64,000 nucleotides of DNA. Origin: Rhizobium phaseoli. Lineage in GTDB: Bacteria > Pseudomonadota > Alphaproteobacteria > Rhizobiales > Rhizobiaceae. The position numbers were made by a program, and so were the translations under genes. The stretch is taken from positions 25,426 through 89,425 of the forward strand of contig NZ_ML133587.1 of NCBI RefSeq assembly GCF_003985125.1. Reading direction: 5' to 3'. Positions 43,821-52,470 of this stretch are shown here, in pieces (position 1 is the stretch's first letter; each line of letters starts with the position of its first letter). Below the pieces are notes generated by a model. It was not told the DNA's origin, did no database searches, and saw only the letters and a list, made by a program, of their open reading frames with translations.

Positions 43821-44586
43821 CAGGCAGTGGACGGTCAACGTCGGCGCTTGATCGACTGTTTACAGTCATTGCTTGCAGCCTTGCGGCGACAAGCTTTTGC
43901 AACTGCCACAGGTTCCGATCGTAGATGTTTCGATCCGCCAGATCTGAGACCGTGCGATGCAGATATTCGGCACAGGACCCCGCAGGACCGCACGCCTGTG
44001 CGATCAGCAGTGCGGCTTCATCCAGAGGCACCTTCTCCGTGAGTGGAGATTGCTTCGGGCTTGCCCAAAAGGTCAGGGCACGGCGTGGCCCTGATGGCGT
44101 CTTTACCGAAACCCATCTGACCATGTCACAAACTTCGACATAGCGGATTTCTCGGGCGAGAAGCGTGCGAAGGTCTTGTTTCTTCGTCACGCAAGGAAGC
44201 TTCAGGACCAGACCGGAACAGCTGCCGCCAGGTTGAAGAGCAAGCATTAGCCCTGGCGCATCGGATGTCGCCCTAAGTCGTTCTATCCTAAGTGAGAATG
44301 CACGGTGCCACCCGTAGGCGACAGCATCTTCACTGGCCGTATAATCAAACCCCGGATTCCACATCAGGGAGCCATAGGCGAATATCCAGATCTCCCCGTC
44401 GCCCGCTTCCTCCTCGACATGGCTGACGAGTTGATCAAGCTGTGTGGTTGAGATCGGTGTCCAGTTCGGTTCCGGACCCTGCTCTTCGACAACCCTGAGG
44501 GATTTGGTCACGAGTTCGGCGGTCAGCTGCAACGAAGTCGGAAGGCGCGTCCTGATTTTTGAACGTCTTGGCATCTTCTGGTCCAT
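43807..44586 (-). CDS. ChaC-family gamma-glutamylcyclotransferase
   Basis: A 259-residue ChaC-like protein that would cleave glutathione to 5-oxoproline and Cys-Gly. The substrate-binding motif YGSLMWNPGF lies near residue 70; the catalytic Glu is expected in the segment around REIRYVE. The C-terminal part includes CGPAGSCAEYLHRTVSDLAD, usual for bacterial ChaC. About 50 residues precede the domain and are not conserved in appearance. It is convergent with the LysR gene. Confidence 0.88.
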   Translation of the reverse strand: MDQKMPRRSKIRTRLPTSLQLTAELVTKSLRVVEEQGPEPNWTPISTTQLDQLVSHVEEEAGDGEIWIFAYGSLMWNPGFDYTASEDAVAYGWHRAFSLRIERLRATSDAPGLMLALQPGGSCSGLVLKLPCVTKKQDLRTLLAREIRYVEVCDMVRWVSVKTPSGPRRALTFWASPKQSPLTEKVPLDEAALLIAQACGPAGSCAEYLHRTVSDLADRNIYDRNLWQLQKLVAARLQAMTVNSRSSADVDRPLPVNQA

Positions 44587-44648
44587 TCAAAAGTTTGGCC
44601 GCCGGCGCCTTGTCGCATCCGATGGCCCTTGGCATGGCTGTTGCCGTA

Positions 44649-45107
44649 TCAGGCAGCGTTGCGGTCGATGACGGCGCGGAACGTGATCTCGACGATCTGC
44701 TCCGGAAAGGCCAACGCGTTGACGCCAATCAGATTACTGGCGACCGGCGGCATGTCCGTGCCGTACATTTCCTTGCGGACCCTGGATCCCGCCGCAAAGG
44801 CGCTTGGAATGTCGAGAACAAAGAGTGTCTCTTCTACGACATCGTCAAGCGTGGCCCCAAATTCGGCGAGAAGCTTCTTGGCGTTGACGTAAGTCTGACG
44901 GATCTGTGCTTCCATCTGTGTGAAGTCGGCAGGCCGGCCTTTGCCGTCGAGTGTTGCGGGAGCAATAAGCTTACCTTCTTCATCATGGCTCAACTGGCCC
45001 GAGATATAGATGGTATCTTTCACCTGCAGGGCCTGCACGTATCCGAATGCGCCTTCCCAGGCGACGCCGTAGTTTGCAATCTTTTTGCTGTAGTTGGTGT
45101 TGGTCAT
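44649..45107 (-). CDS. Rid family protein (second)
   Basis: A 152-residue Rid-fold protein with YISGQLSHDEEGKLI and the C-terminal PEQIVEITFRAVI. As in the other Rid protein of this window, the RidA Arg105 position is not Arg (VASNLIGVN), so it belongs to a non-canonical subfamily. ATG 45107 has CAGGAAAT in front; an upstream in-frame extension is not conserved in appearance. It lies 90 bp after the alpha/beta hydrolase gene and is probably co-transcribed. Confidence 0.83.
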   Translation of the reverse strand: MTNTNYSKKIANYGVAWEGAFGYVQALQVKDTIYISGQLSHDEEGKLIAPATLDGKGRPADFTQMEAQIRQTYVNAKKLLAEFGATLDDVVEETLFVLDIPSAFAAGSRVRKEMYGTDMPPVASNLIGVNALAFPEQIVEITFRAVIDRNAA

Positions 45108-45197
45108 GGTGATTTCCTGAATTCGAGACGCCCTATCGGCGCTGAGGACTGTTGCAACTAGCGAGGCGACGGAGGCCACACCCGCCGCCAATGCCGA

Positions 45198-46178
45198 TCA
45201 AGCCTGGACGAAAGCCAAGAGGTCGGCGTTGAGGACATCGGCATTGATGGTCAGCATGCCGTGTGAGAAGCCCGGATAGGTCTTCAGCGTCCCGTTCTTC
45301 AGGAGCTTAACCGACTTGTGAGCCGAGTCGGCGATCGGAACGATCTGGTCGTCTTCACCGTGCAGAACAAGCGTCGGAACGCTGATGGCCTTGAGGTCCT
45401 CGGTCTGATCCGTTTCGGAGAAAGCCTTGATGCCATCGTAATGCGCCTTCGCGCCGCCCATCATGCCCTGCCGCCACCAGTTCTGGATAACGCCTTCATG
45501 CACTGTCGCACCATCGCGGTTGAAACCGTAGAACGGGCCGGCGGGCACATCGCGGAAGAACTGGGCGCGGTTTGCGGCAAGCGCGGAGCGGAAGCCGTCA
45601 AAAACCTCCATCGGCAGCCCTTCGGGATTGGCCTCGGTCTTGAGCATGAGCGGCGGTACGGCAGAAACGAGAACGGCCTTGGCAACACGCCCGGCCTTCT
45701 GGCCAAACTTCGCGACATAACGGGCAACTTCACCGCCGCCGGTGGAGTGGCCGATGTGAACGGCATTCTTCAGGTCGAGCGCTTCGACGACGGCAAAGGC
45801 GTCGGCGGCATAGTGGTCCATATCGTGACCATCGGCCACCTGGCTCGATCGGCCATGGCCACGGCGGTCATGGGCAATGACGCGATAACCCTTGGAGAGA
45901 AAAAACAACATCTGTGCATCCCAGTCGTCCGACGACAGCGGCCACCCATGGTGGAATACGATCGGCTGGGCATCCTTCGGACCCCAGTCCTTATAAAAGA
46001 TTTCGACTGCATCCTGGGTGGTTACGTATGCCATGGTCTTGTTTCCTTCGGTTGGGTTGGCGGCGGGAGCGGCATTGCCTGCGACGCTGAAAGGAGGTGA
46101 AATCGCGACAACCGCTGCGGCGGCGCCTGCGGACAGCAGCGCAACTCTGCGTGTCATGGAAGAAAGGTTCAGGGTCAT
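45198..46178 (-). CDS. Alpha/beta hydrolase (non-heme chloroperoxidase-like), probably exported
   Basis: A 326-residue alpha/beta hydrolase. A signal sequence with twin arginines (MTRRVALLSAGAAAAVV) lies near the N terminus. The nucleophile elbow is GHSTGGG, the oxyanion region HHGWPLSSDDW, and the acid and His fall in VLHGEDDQIVP and FSHGM. It matches bacterial non-heme chloroperoxidase/arylesterase-type enzymes. ATG 46178 is chosen over an upstream one because it gives a normal signal sequence and has CAGGATGCGAG before it. A LysR-type box lies 90-120 bp upstream. Confidence 0.87.
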   Translation of the reverse strand: MTLNLSSMTRRVALLSAGAAAAVVAISPPFSVAGNAAPAANPTEGNKTMAYVTTQDAVEIFYKDWGPKDAQPIVFHHGWPLSSDDWDAQMLFFLSKGYRVIAHDRRGHGRSSQVADGHDMDHYAADAFAVVEALDLKNAVHIGHSTGGGEVARYVAKFGQKAGRVAKAVLVSAVPPLMLKTEANPEGLPMEVFDGFRSALAANRAQFFRDVPAGPFYGFNRDGATVHEGVIQNWWRQGMMGGAKAHYDGIKAFSETDQTEDLKAISVPTLVLHGEDDQIVPIADSAHKSVKLLKNGTLKTYPGFSHGMLTINADVLNADLLAFVQA

Positions 46179-46267
46179 CTCGCATCCTGCGATTTCGTGA
46201 ATGAAAACTTCAGGCGACGCTGTGTTCGTCTGACAGGGCGATATTGCAGTCACATGCATCCACTCAC

Positions 46268-46298
46268 AATTGCGAGAATAATTTCGACTTTATTGCGA
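46268..46298. promoter_or_regulatory. LysR regulon box D (upstream of the alpha/beta hydrolase)
   Basis: AATTGC (46268-46273), 18 bases containing TTTCGA, then ATTGCGA (46292-46298). It is very close to box A. Confidence 0.68.
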
Positions 46299-46733
46299 AT
46301 TCTGAAATACTGGGCGTCGTAGAGCTGACGGCCTTGCCCGCATCAGCGGACTCGCAGGAACCCCGCAGATATCTGAGATGAGTTCGGCTCGGTGAGCGCT
46401 TTCGCCTTGAAAAGAATCGAACCGGCGACAGGTCTGTCAGATAGGTTAAGTGCCTGAAAAGCTATAACGACTTGTCTGGCGAACTCTGGCCAGCGAGGAC
46501 GAAAAATTCGGTCCTGCCCCGCACGACATAGCCACCGGGCATCTGGCCGCCTTCAGGAAAACCGATGAGATAGCCAGCTATAGCGACATCTCGGCGCGCA
46601 GGGGCAGGTTCAACCTCATCATCCCTCGGGATCAGCCGACGGGCCGGCGAAACACTATCCTATGGGCTGATTGCCGATACCTTGCTTGAGGTCGCCGACT
46701 GCTCCTTCATTCGTGTCGAAACGGAGCGATCTC
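46299..46733. other. Intergenic region, no gene seen
   Basis: There is no frame of recognisable content between the LysR box and the 3' end of the Nudix gene. The stretch may hold decayed sequence; I could not identify a parent gene. Confidence 0.4.
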
Positions 46734-47201
46734 TCATCGGCCTCGGTCGAGCTGCCTTGCAAGATCTGCAACCATAGCGACCTGCCCCTTGACAAGCTTG
46801 ATCTCAGCCTCGGCGGTGGGAAACCACTTTGCGCGGTCGACTTCGGGAAAATTCTGGAAACGGCCCGATCGCGGCGGCCATTCGAGCTGAAACTCTGAAC
46901 TGCGCACCGTCTCGACATCAAGCTCCGCCTCCACCGACCAGACGACCACCATTTTTCCGCCGGGTTGGCGATATTCGCCGAGCGGCGCGAAGGCGCCCTC
47001 AATTTCCACGCCGAGCTCTTCGCGCGCCTCCCGGATTGCTGCCGACAGTTCGTCTACACCGGCTTCGATCAATCCCTTGGGGATCGACCAGGCGCCCTGG
47101 TCCTTCTTCGCCCAGAATGGACCACCGGGATGGACGAGCAGAACCTCAGGCCCCGTCTCGAAAAGACGATAGATGAGAAGTCCGGCGCTACGGACCGGCA
47201 T
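46734..47201 (-). CDS. Nudix hydrolase
   Basis: A 155-residue Nudix-fold protein that would cleave a nucleoside diphosphate linked to another group. The Nudix box runs from PKGLIEAGVDELSAAI into REAREELGV; the downstream REAxEELG core is intact but the first Glu (GX5E) is Val. The region DQGAWSIPKG fits the AP4A-hydrolase-like branch. ATG 47201 is preferred because the fold starts there (MPVRSAGLLIYR). It is divergent from the DUF1206 gene. Confidence 0.85.
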   Translation of the reverse strand: MPVRSAGLLIYRLFETGPEVLLVHPGGPFWAKKDQGAWSIPKGLIEAGVDELSAAIREAREELGVEIEGAFAPLGEYRQPGGKMVVVWSVEAELDVETVRSSEFQLEWPPRSGRFQNFPEVDRAKWFPTAEAEIKLVKGQVAMVADLARQLDRGR

Positions 47202-47299
47202 CGGCAACTCCCGGCATGAGCTTGGCCTTGTCCTCGACGACAACTTTCCGCGGGATGGCGCGTTAGGGGTGACAGTCACATGGATGCGCGGAGTATATC

Positions 47300-48121
47300 A
47301 TGCCCAAAGGATTTCGTTTCGACCTGCTTGCCAAGAGCGGCTATGTGGCGCGCGGCGTCGTCTTCCTGCTCGTCGCAGGCCTGGCCCTGTTCTCCGGTGT
47401 AGCCGGCGGAAGGCCTGAAACGAAGTCGGCGCTTTCGACGCTGCTCGCACAGCCTTTCGGCCGCGTCTGGGTGGGGCTGATCGGCATCGGCCTTCTCGGT
47501 TTCGTCGCCTGGCGGCTGGCCCAATCCCTAGCCGACTCCGACGGGCATGGCACCGGCGCCAAGGCAGTCGCCATCCGCACGGTTCTCTTCGGGAGCGCCG
47601 TCGTCTACCTGGGGCTTGCCGGATACGCGCTGGCCCACGCGTTGTTCAGCGGCGGGGGCAGCCAAGGCCCGGGTGAGAAGGGATTGGCTCAATGGATCAT
47701 GTCGCAGCCGTTCGGCGCCTATCTCGCCGTTGCCGTCGGCCTCGGCTTCATCATCGGCGGTGTCGGGACCGCAGCCAAGGGCATCACCAGGAAATTCGAG
47801 CGCTATCTCAGGCTCGCCGACGCCAGCGGCGTGGTCGCCACGGTCTGCGTCTACGGCCTCGTCGCCCGCGGCGTCGTCTTCGTGATCACGGGAATCTTCT
47901 TTGCCTATGCGGGTTTTCGCGTCGACCCGCAGCAGGCAGGCAGCATGGCGGACGCGCTTGAATGGGTGAGACAGCTTCCTTTCGGCGCGATCCTTTATCT
48001 CGCCGTCGCGGTCGGACTGGCGGCCTTCGGGATCTATAACCTCGTCGAGGCACGCTATCGCATCGTGCGCAGTCCGTCCCTTGCCGATGTCAAACATTCG
48101 ATCCCGACAGCTGGCCATTAG
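47300..48121 (+). CDS. DUF1206 membrane protein
   Basis: A 273-residue integral membrane protein built of three internal repeats of about 70-75 residues, each with two hydrophobic segments and a start like KSGYVARGVVFLLVAGLALF (about 12-31), RTVLFGSAVVYLGLAGYAL (about 92-110) and VYGLVARGVVFVITGIFFAY (about 183-202). This is the DUF1206 pattern. Function is unknown. Confidence 0.85.
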   Translation: MPKGFRFDLLAKSGYVARGVVFLLVAGLALFSGVAGGRPETKSALSTLLAQPFGRVWVGLIGIGLLGFVAWRLAQSLADSDGHGTGAKAVAIRTVLFGSAVVYLGLAGYALAHALFSGGGSQGPGEKGLAQWIMSQPFGAYLAVAVGLGFIIGGVGTAAKGITRKFERYLRLADASGVVATVCVYGLVARGVVFVITGIFFAYAGFRVDPQQAGSMADALEWVRQLPFGAILYLAVAVGLAAFGIYNLVEARYRIVRSPSLADVKHSIPTAGH

Positions 48122-48168
48122 CAAAAACACCGGCTTTCCAACCAAGCGAGCTGCGCCATCTCTGTCAG

Positions 48169-48666
48169 ATGATTTACTTCACCGGCGATACCCATTTTGC
48201 AGATCCGCGCGTCCTTCGCATCGACCGACGCCCCTTCCCCGACATGGCCGCGCATGACGTGACGCTGATCCGGAACTGGAACGAGATCGTTGGTCCGCAG
48301 GACGACATCTGGCACCTCGGCGACGTCATGTCTTTCCGTGGCGGGGATTGTGATCAGCTGCTTTCCATGCTGAACGGGCGCAAGCACCTGATCATAGGAA
48401 ATAATGATCCGCCGACGACGACGGAGGCGAAAGGCTGGACAAGCGTTCAGCACTATCGGGAGATGACGCTGGATGATCATCTGCTGATCCTGTGCCACTA
48501 CCCGTTCCGCACCTGGAACAAGATGGGCAAGAAATCGATCAATCTGCATGGACATTCGCATGGCCGTCTGAAGACCCTGCCCCGCCAGTACGATGTCGGC
48601 GTCGATGCGCAGGGTCTCAGGCCGGTGTCGCTGGACGCCTTGTTGTCAACGAAGCGCGGATTGTGA
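48169..48666 (+). CDS. Metallophosphoesterase
   Basis: A 165-residue calcineurin-like phosphoesterase with the dimetal motifs: YFTGDTHFADPRV (D-x-H), HLGDVMS (GD), IIGNNDPP (GNxD-like), LCHYPFRTW and LHGHSHG (GHxH). Its compact length fits the family of small phosphoesterases known from phage and bacterial genomes. Substrate unknown. Confidence 0.88.
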   Translation: MIYFTGDTHFADPRVLRIDRRPFPDMAAHDVTLIRNWNEIVGPQDDIWHLGDVMSFRGGDCDQLLSMLNGRKHLIIGNNDPPTTTEAKGWTSVQHYREMTLDDHLLILCHYPFRTWNKMGKKSINLHGHSHGRLKTLPRQYDVGVDAQGLRPVSLDALLSTKRGL

Positions 48667-48776
48667 TCCGCCGCATCAAGCACATTCGACGTCTGGGGCT
48701 CTTCTTGCGGCGGCGGCGCCATTGGTATTATTGCGGGCAGGAGGCTCGCCCGCGTAACTGGAAACGGGTGGACAGT

Positions 48777-49301
48777 ATGGATCGGCAGGAGGAGATGAAG
48801 GCCTGGTTCTCTTCGCTGAAGCCTGTCCGACCGGTCGAGATGATCGGCTTGTGGAGGGGTGTGGGCATTCCCTCGGATCACCCGCTCGACGGCGTTCTGG
48901 AAAACCTTGGCTGGTTCGGCAAGCGGTTTCACGCGGACATGCGCGCGGACGCCCTTCTCTTTCAGTGGCGCGCGGATCGGCTGGTGGCCATAGAACCCGG
49001 CTTTTTGCCAATCAGATTGGCGATCAAAGCCGCGCCCTTCGGGCGCACAAGGGTCGCCCGTATATGGTTCTCCTATCTGCAAAAGGCATTGCGCGCGAGG
49101 GGCACGACCGCATCGCTTGCGCTTCAGCCTTCGGAAGACGGCGCCACCGCGGCAATGCGTTACGACAGGCAGCCGATCGTCGATTACTTTCGCTGGATGA
49201 ATGCGCAGGAGCTGGCTGGCATGATGTGTATTGCAGGCGATGCCCGTCATTATTTCTTCCAGCTGCGAACAATCGACGCCGTCGCCGCGACGCAAGGATA
49301 G
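48777..49301 (+). CDS. GXWXG/DUF4334 domain protein
   Basis: A 174-residue protein with the N-terminal GXWXG motif (VEMIGLWRGVGIPSDHPLDG, about 20-39, then VLENLGWFGKRF) and a C-terminal DUF4334 part (MRYDRQPIVDYFRWMN, then the end RHYFFQLR). The two domains normally occur together. The function is unknown. The ATG follows GTGGACAGT; the ribosome site is weak. Confidence 0.8.
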   Translation: MDRQEEMKAWFSSLKPVRPVEMIGLWRGVGIPSDHPLDGVLENLGWFGKRFHADMRADALLFQWRADRLVAIEPGFLPIRLAIKAAPFGRTRVARIWFSYLQKALRARGTTASLALQPSEDGATAAMRYDRQPIVDYFRWMNAQELAGMMCIAGDARHYFFQLRTIDAVAATQG

Positions 49302-49403
49302 TCAGGAAGCGGGCCGCCCTTCAGGCGCGACAAAAACGATCTGACGGGGGGAACAATCTGCCATGCTGACCTGTTGTTCGGACACGCAAACCCGGGGGCT
49401 GCC

Positions 49404-49922
49404 ATGCGTACGGTCCTGATCGCAACTTTGCTTTTGCTGCCTTGTCTCCCTGCCGGGGCAACGGCGTCGGAGGTCGGCTTTTTGCAGTCTTTGTCCGGCG
49501 ACTGGAGTGGGACCGGAAAGGTGCTCACGCGAATTGGCGGCACGAACCTGAATGTCTCCTGCACCCTCCGATCCGATGCGAGCGCATCCACCGTTTCGAT
49601 GAACGGGAAATGTCGCGGCCTTGCGGTTTTCACCAGATCCTTCTCGGCCACCGTGAAGGCCGCCGGAGAGCGTTATACCGGCAATTATGTCGGGCCGTCA
49701 GGGCTGCCGTCGAAGCTTGCGGGCAGCAGGAAAGGGACTGCCCTCAACCTGCGTGTGACCTGGGCACGACTGGTCAACGGTGATCGGGACGCAGTTTTGA
49801 TGATCGAGAAAGTCGGGCAGGACCGCCTTAGACTGCAGACCGTCGACCAGGATCCTGCTTCCGGCCAGTCGGTCGTGACCAGTCGCATCGATTTGCAGCG
49901 GCCCTCGACGGCAGAAAGATAG
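49404..49922 (+). CDS. Exported hypothetical protein
   Basis: A 172-residue protein with a clear signal peptide (MRTVLIATLLLLPCLPAGAT, cleavage near ATASE) and a beta-rich mature part containing SLSGDWSGTGKVLTRIGG. The WSGTGKV pattern resembles small periplasmic proteins found in Rhizobiales; I do not recognise a characterised family. ATG 49404 is chosen over one 30 bp upstream because it starts the signal peptide. Confidence 0.7.
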   Translation: MRTVLIATLLLLPCLPAGATASEVGFLQSLSGDWSGTGKVLTRIGGTNLNVSCTLRSDASASTVSMNGKCRGLAVFTRSFSATVKAAGERYTGNYVGPSGLPSKLAGSRKGTALNLRVTWARLVNGDRDAVLMIEKVGQDRLRLQTVDQDPASGQSVVTSRIDLQRPSTAER

Positions 49923-49940
49923 CAGGCCGCACGCTGTTCT

Positions 49941-49986
49941 AGAGCATGATGCCGAAAACCGCTCGCACTTTTCAGTATCATGCTCT
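49941..49986. repeat. Rhizobial intergenic palindromic repeat
   Basis: AGAGCATGAT (49941-49950) and ATCATGCTCT (49977-49986) form a perfect 10-bp inverted repeat; the loop contains GCCGAAAACCGCTCGCACTT. This type of palindrome is, from memory, dispersed in many copies in Rhizobium and Sinorhizobium genomes. It may also act as a terminator for the gene before it. Confidence 0.65.
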
Positions 49987-50017
49987 GGCGGCGCAACATC
50001 CGATCGCTGCCTTGGTT

Positions 50018-50203
50018 TCAGTGCTTTTTGGCGTGATGGTCGCCGCGATCGCCTTCTCCGGGCTTCGCATCATTCTTCGCCTTGCGCCGCTTGTCGGCCG
50101 AGAGCGAGCGGCCGACATCCGCCGACTCGCTGAAGCGGCCCTGGTCGTCGCGGCGGACGTAGCGCTTGTCGGTGCCTGTATCGATGAGCTCACGTTTGGA
50201 CAT
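50018..50203 (-). CDS. Small conserved basic protein
   Basis: A 61-residue hydrophilic protein starting SKRELIDTGTDKRYVRRDDQ and containing GRFSESADVGRSLSADKR. I recall closely similar short proteins in other bacteria, of unknown function. The ATG is preceded by AGCAGGAGAATATC, an excellent ribosome site, which decides against longer in-frame starts. The high charge suggests a disordered or nucleic-acid-associated protein. Confidence 0.75.
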   Translation of the reverse strand: MSKRELIDTGTDKRYVRRDDQGRFSESADVGRSLSADKRRKAKNDAKPGEGDRGDHHAKKH

Positions 50204-50270
50204 GATATTCTCCTGCTGTGGAGCAGGGAAAACGCACGAGATTCCAAAAGGATGCATTGGCCGCGGCATT

Positions 50271-50627
50271 TCAGGCGGCCATTCTGATGAGCGCGTCGCA
50301 GAGCTGCCGGCTATCGTAAGGCTTGGGAAAGAAGATTCCACGTTCGGGCAATTCATCTTTGTCCGGCTGCTTCATGCCGGAGACGATGATGATTTCGACA
50401 GGCGGCCAGCGATTGCGGACGGCCTTTGCGAGTTTCAAGCCGTCCATGCTTCCCGGCATGTCGATGTCTGTGAACAGGATCCGAATGCCGGGAACGCTTT
50501 CTAGGAGCATGAGCGCCTCGTCAGCATTGTGTGCTTCGAGCGCCTCCAAGCCTGCATCCTCGACGATACCGACCGCCATCATCAGCAGCAGAGCTTCGTC
50601 CTCGACCACGACTACCTTGGTTTTCAT
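50271..50627 (-). CDS. Single-domain response regulator
   Basis: A 118-residue receiver domain with the acidic pocket VVVEDEALL, the phosphoacceptor Asp in LFTDIDMPGSMDG, and the conserved Lys in FPKPYD. There is no output domain. It overlaps the upstream histidine kinase stop by 4 bp, so the pair forms one signalling unit. Confidence 0.92.
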   Translation of the reverse strand: MKTKVVVVEDEALLLMMAVGIVEDAGLEALEAHNADEALMLLESVPGIRILFTDIDMPGSMDGLKLAKAVRNRWPPVEIIIVSGMKQPDKDELPERGIFFPKPYDSRQLCDALIRMAA

Positions 50628-52318
50628 GTTCCGCTCGCATGCATGTCATCCTTACCCAGAGGGTCAACTTCGCCTTTCGCAACCGGTTCCCCGATCAAAA
50701 ATATAACTTCGAAGACGAGGCCGTCGGGCCTGTAGTCCGACCTGGAGCGCGCCTGCGCTTTCGACGGAAAGGCCCGTTCTATCAGCACCGACCCGAAGCC
50801 CTTCTTCGTCGGCGTCGAGACCGGCGGTCCACCCGCTTCCGTCCAGACGAGAAGGACGCGTCCGTCGTCGCGCTTCCACTCGATGGTGACCGTTCCGTTT
50901 TCGCTTCCGAGACTTCCATACTTGGTTGCGTTGGTCGCCAGCTCATGCACAACGAGCGAAAGCGGCAGGGCGATGTCGGCGGGAAGAACCACTTCCGGGC
51001 CATCCAGGCGAATGCGCTCGGCCTGGGAGGCGACGTGGGCGCGCAAGGCTGCGGAGACAATCTCCCTGACAGGCGAGGCCGATCCCTCGCGCGACAGGAT
51101 GAGATCATAGGTGCCGGCGAGTGCCGCGAGCCGCTCGGCGAAGGAATTGTATCTTTCCGGATCGGAGCGCGAGAAGGTCTGCCGGGCGATCGCCTGAACG
51201 AGGGTAAAGCCATTCTTGACCCTGTGCGCCAGTTCGCGGACAAGCAGGCTGCGCTCCTCCTCCGCCTCCTGGCTCTGGCGTCGTCGTTCTTCGAGTTCGT
51301 CAAGCAGCCGGTCGAAGGTCGCGCCGACGACACTGAGCTCGTCCGCTCCTTTCATGCCGGTCCGCGCCGTCGTTTGACCGCTGCGCCACTTTTCCATCAC
51401 ATCCGCGATCCTGGAGATCGGCAGGAGGATGAAGCGGTTGCCGATGAAGATGGCGGCGAGGAAAGCGAAAAGCGCGCCGCCAATAATGGCGAACATATTC
51501 ATGGTCGTCGCCCGGTTGATCGGCGCGAAAGCTTCCTCCTTGGAGAAGCCGGCGCTGACATAGAGGGGGCTTGAGGGCAGCGCGATCGGGCGATAGCCGA
51601 GGATGCGGTCGGTTCCGTCCTGGCTCATCGCTTCGATCACGTCGGGCTGCTCGGCATGGATCAGAGGCTGAAGGGCCTCGGGTATGACGGTGCCGACGAA
51701 GCGCTCGGGCGAGGGAACGTGTGCAACGATCGTGCCCTTGTCGTCGGCGATCGTCACCTCGTTACCCGGCGCGACGCCGCGCTCGGTAATGCGGTTCTGC
51801 AGCCAGTCCACCCGGATCCCGCTGACGATGACGGCCTTGGCAGCGTCGCCTTCCATCAGGGGCATGGCGAGCGGCAGCACGGGTTTGTCGACAAGCCGGC
51901 TCTGCGTATAGGTGCCGACGGCAAAACTCTTGGTCTTGAGCACCTGCTGGAAATAGTCCCGATCGGAGAAGATCACGCCTTCGGGAAAAGCCATGCTGCC
52001 GCAGACCGGCTGTCCGTCGAGCCCGACGACGAAGATGGTGCGGATATTCGGAATGTTTTCGGCGACCGATTTGAGAGCTTCATTGCAGCCTTGGACGTCG
52101 AGGTGCCGCACGGAGGGCATGGCGGCGACGGAGACGAGAAGAGCGTGCAGGCCCTCGATGATCCGCTCCACTTCGGACGAGGCTTGTCTGGCCGCTTGTG
52201 CCGCGGATGCGCGCACTTCTTCATTGCGCTGATGGCGGAGTGCGACTTCGTTGTAAACGAGCATCGCCACCACCGGCGCCAGCGCCGCGACCGCAACTGC
52301 GACCAGCTTAAGTCTCAT
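50624..52318 (-). CDS. Membrane histidine kinase (Cache sensor, HWE/HisKA_2 type)
   Basis: A 564-residue sensor kinase. Domains: first membrane helix (about 5-25), periplasmic Cache-like sensor (about 30-280; SDRDYFQQVLKTKSFAVGTY), second helix (about 285-310), HAMP-like linker, then a HisKA_2-type dimerisation domain with phosphoacceptor His in RELAHRVKNGFTLVQAIARQ and a HATPase with HELATNATKYGSLG. The Cache domain probably senses a small amine, amino acid or organic acid. It pairs with the overlapping single-domain receiver. Confidence 0.9.
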   Translation of the reverse strand: MRLKLVAVAVAALAPVVAMLVYNEVALRHQRNEEVRASAAQAARQASSEVERIIEGLHALLVSVAAMPSVRHLDVQGCNEALKSVAENIPNIRTIFVVGLDGQPVCGSMAFPEGVIFSDRDYFQQVLKTKSFAVGTYTQSRLVDKPVLPLAMPLMEGDAAKAVIVSGIRVDWLQNRITERGVAPGNEVTIADDKGTIVAHVPSPERFVGTVIPEALQPLIHAEQPDVIEAMSQDGTDRILGYRPIALPSSPLYVSAGFSKEEAFAPINRATTMNMFAIIGGALFAFLAAIFIGNRFILLPISRIADVMEKWRSGQTTARTGMKGADELSVVGATFDRLLDELEERRRQSQEAEEERSLLVRELAHRVKNGFTLVQAIARQTFSRSDPERYNSFAERLAALAGTYDLILSREGSASPVREIVSAALRAHVASQAERIRLDGPEVVLPADIALPLSLVVHELATNATKYGSLGSENGTVTIEWKRDDGRVLLVWTEAGGPPVSTPTKKGFGSVLIERAFPSKAQARSRSDYRPDGLVFEVIFLIGEPVAKGEVDPLGKDDMHASGT

Positions 52319-52470
52319 CCTGCTCCCTCTCGGAATAAGCTAGTTAGCATGTCCGAAAGGGTCTGGCCCAGATCACCCGGCCAAACTTGTTTACAAAATA
52401 TCAACGCAGGAATCCGGACGTCCGCGCGGCAGCCTTGTCGAGTTTCCGATCGCGGCTAGATAGAGCAAAG

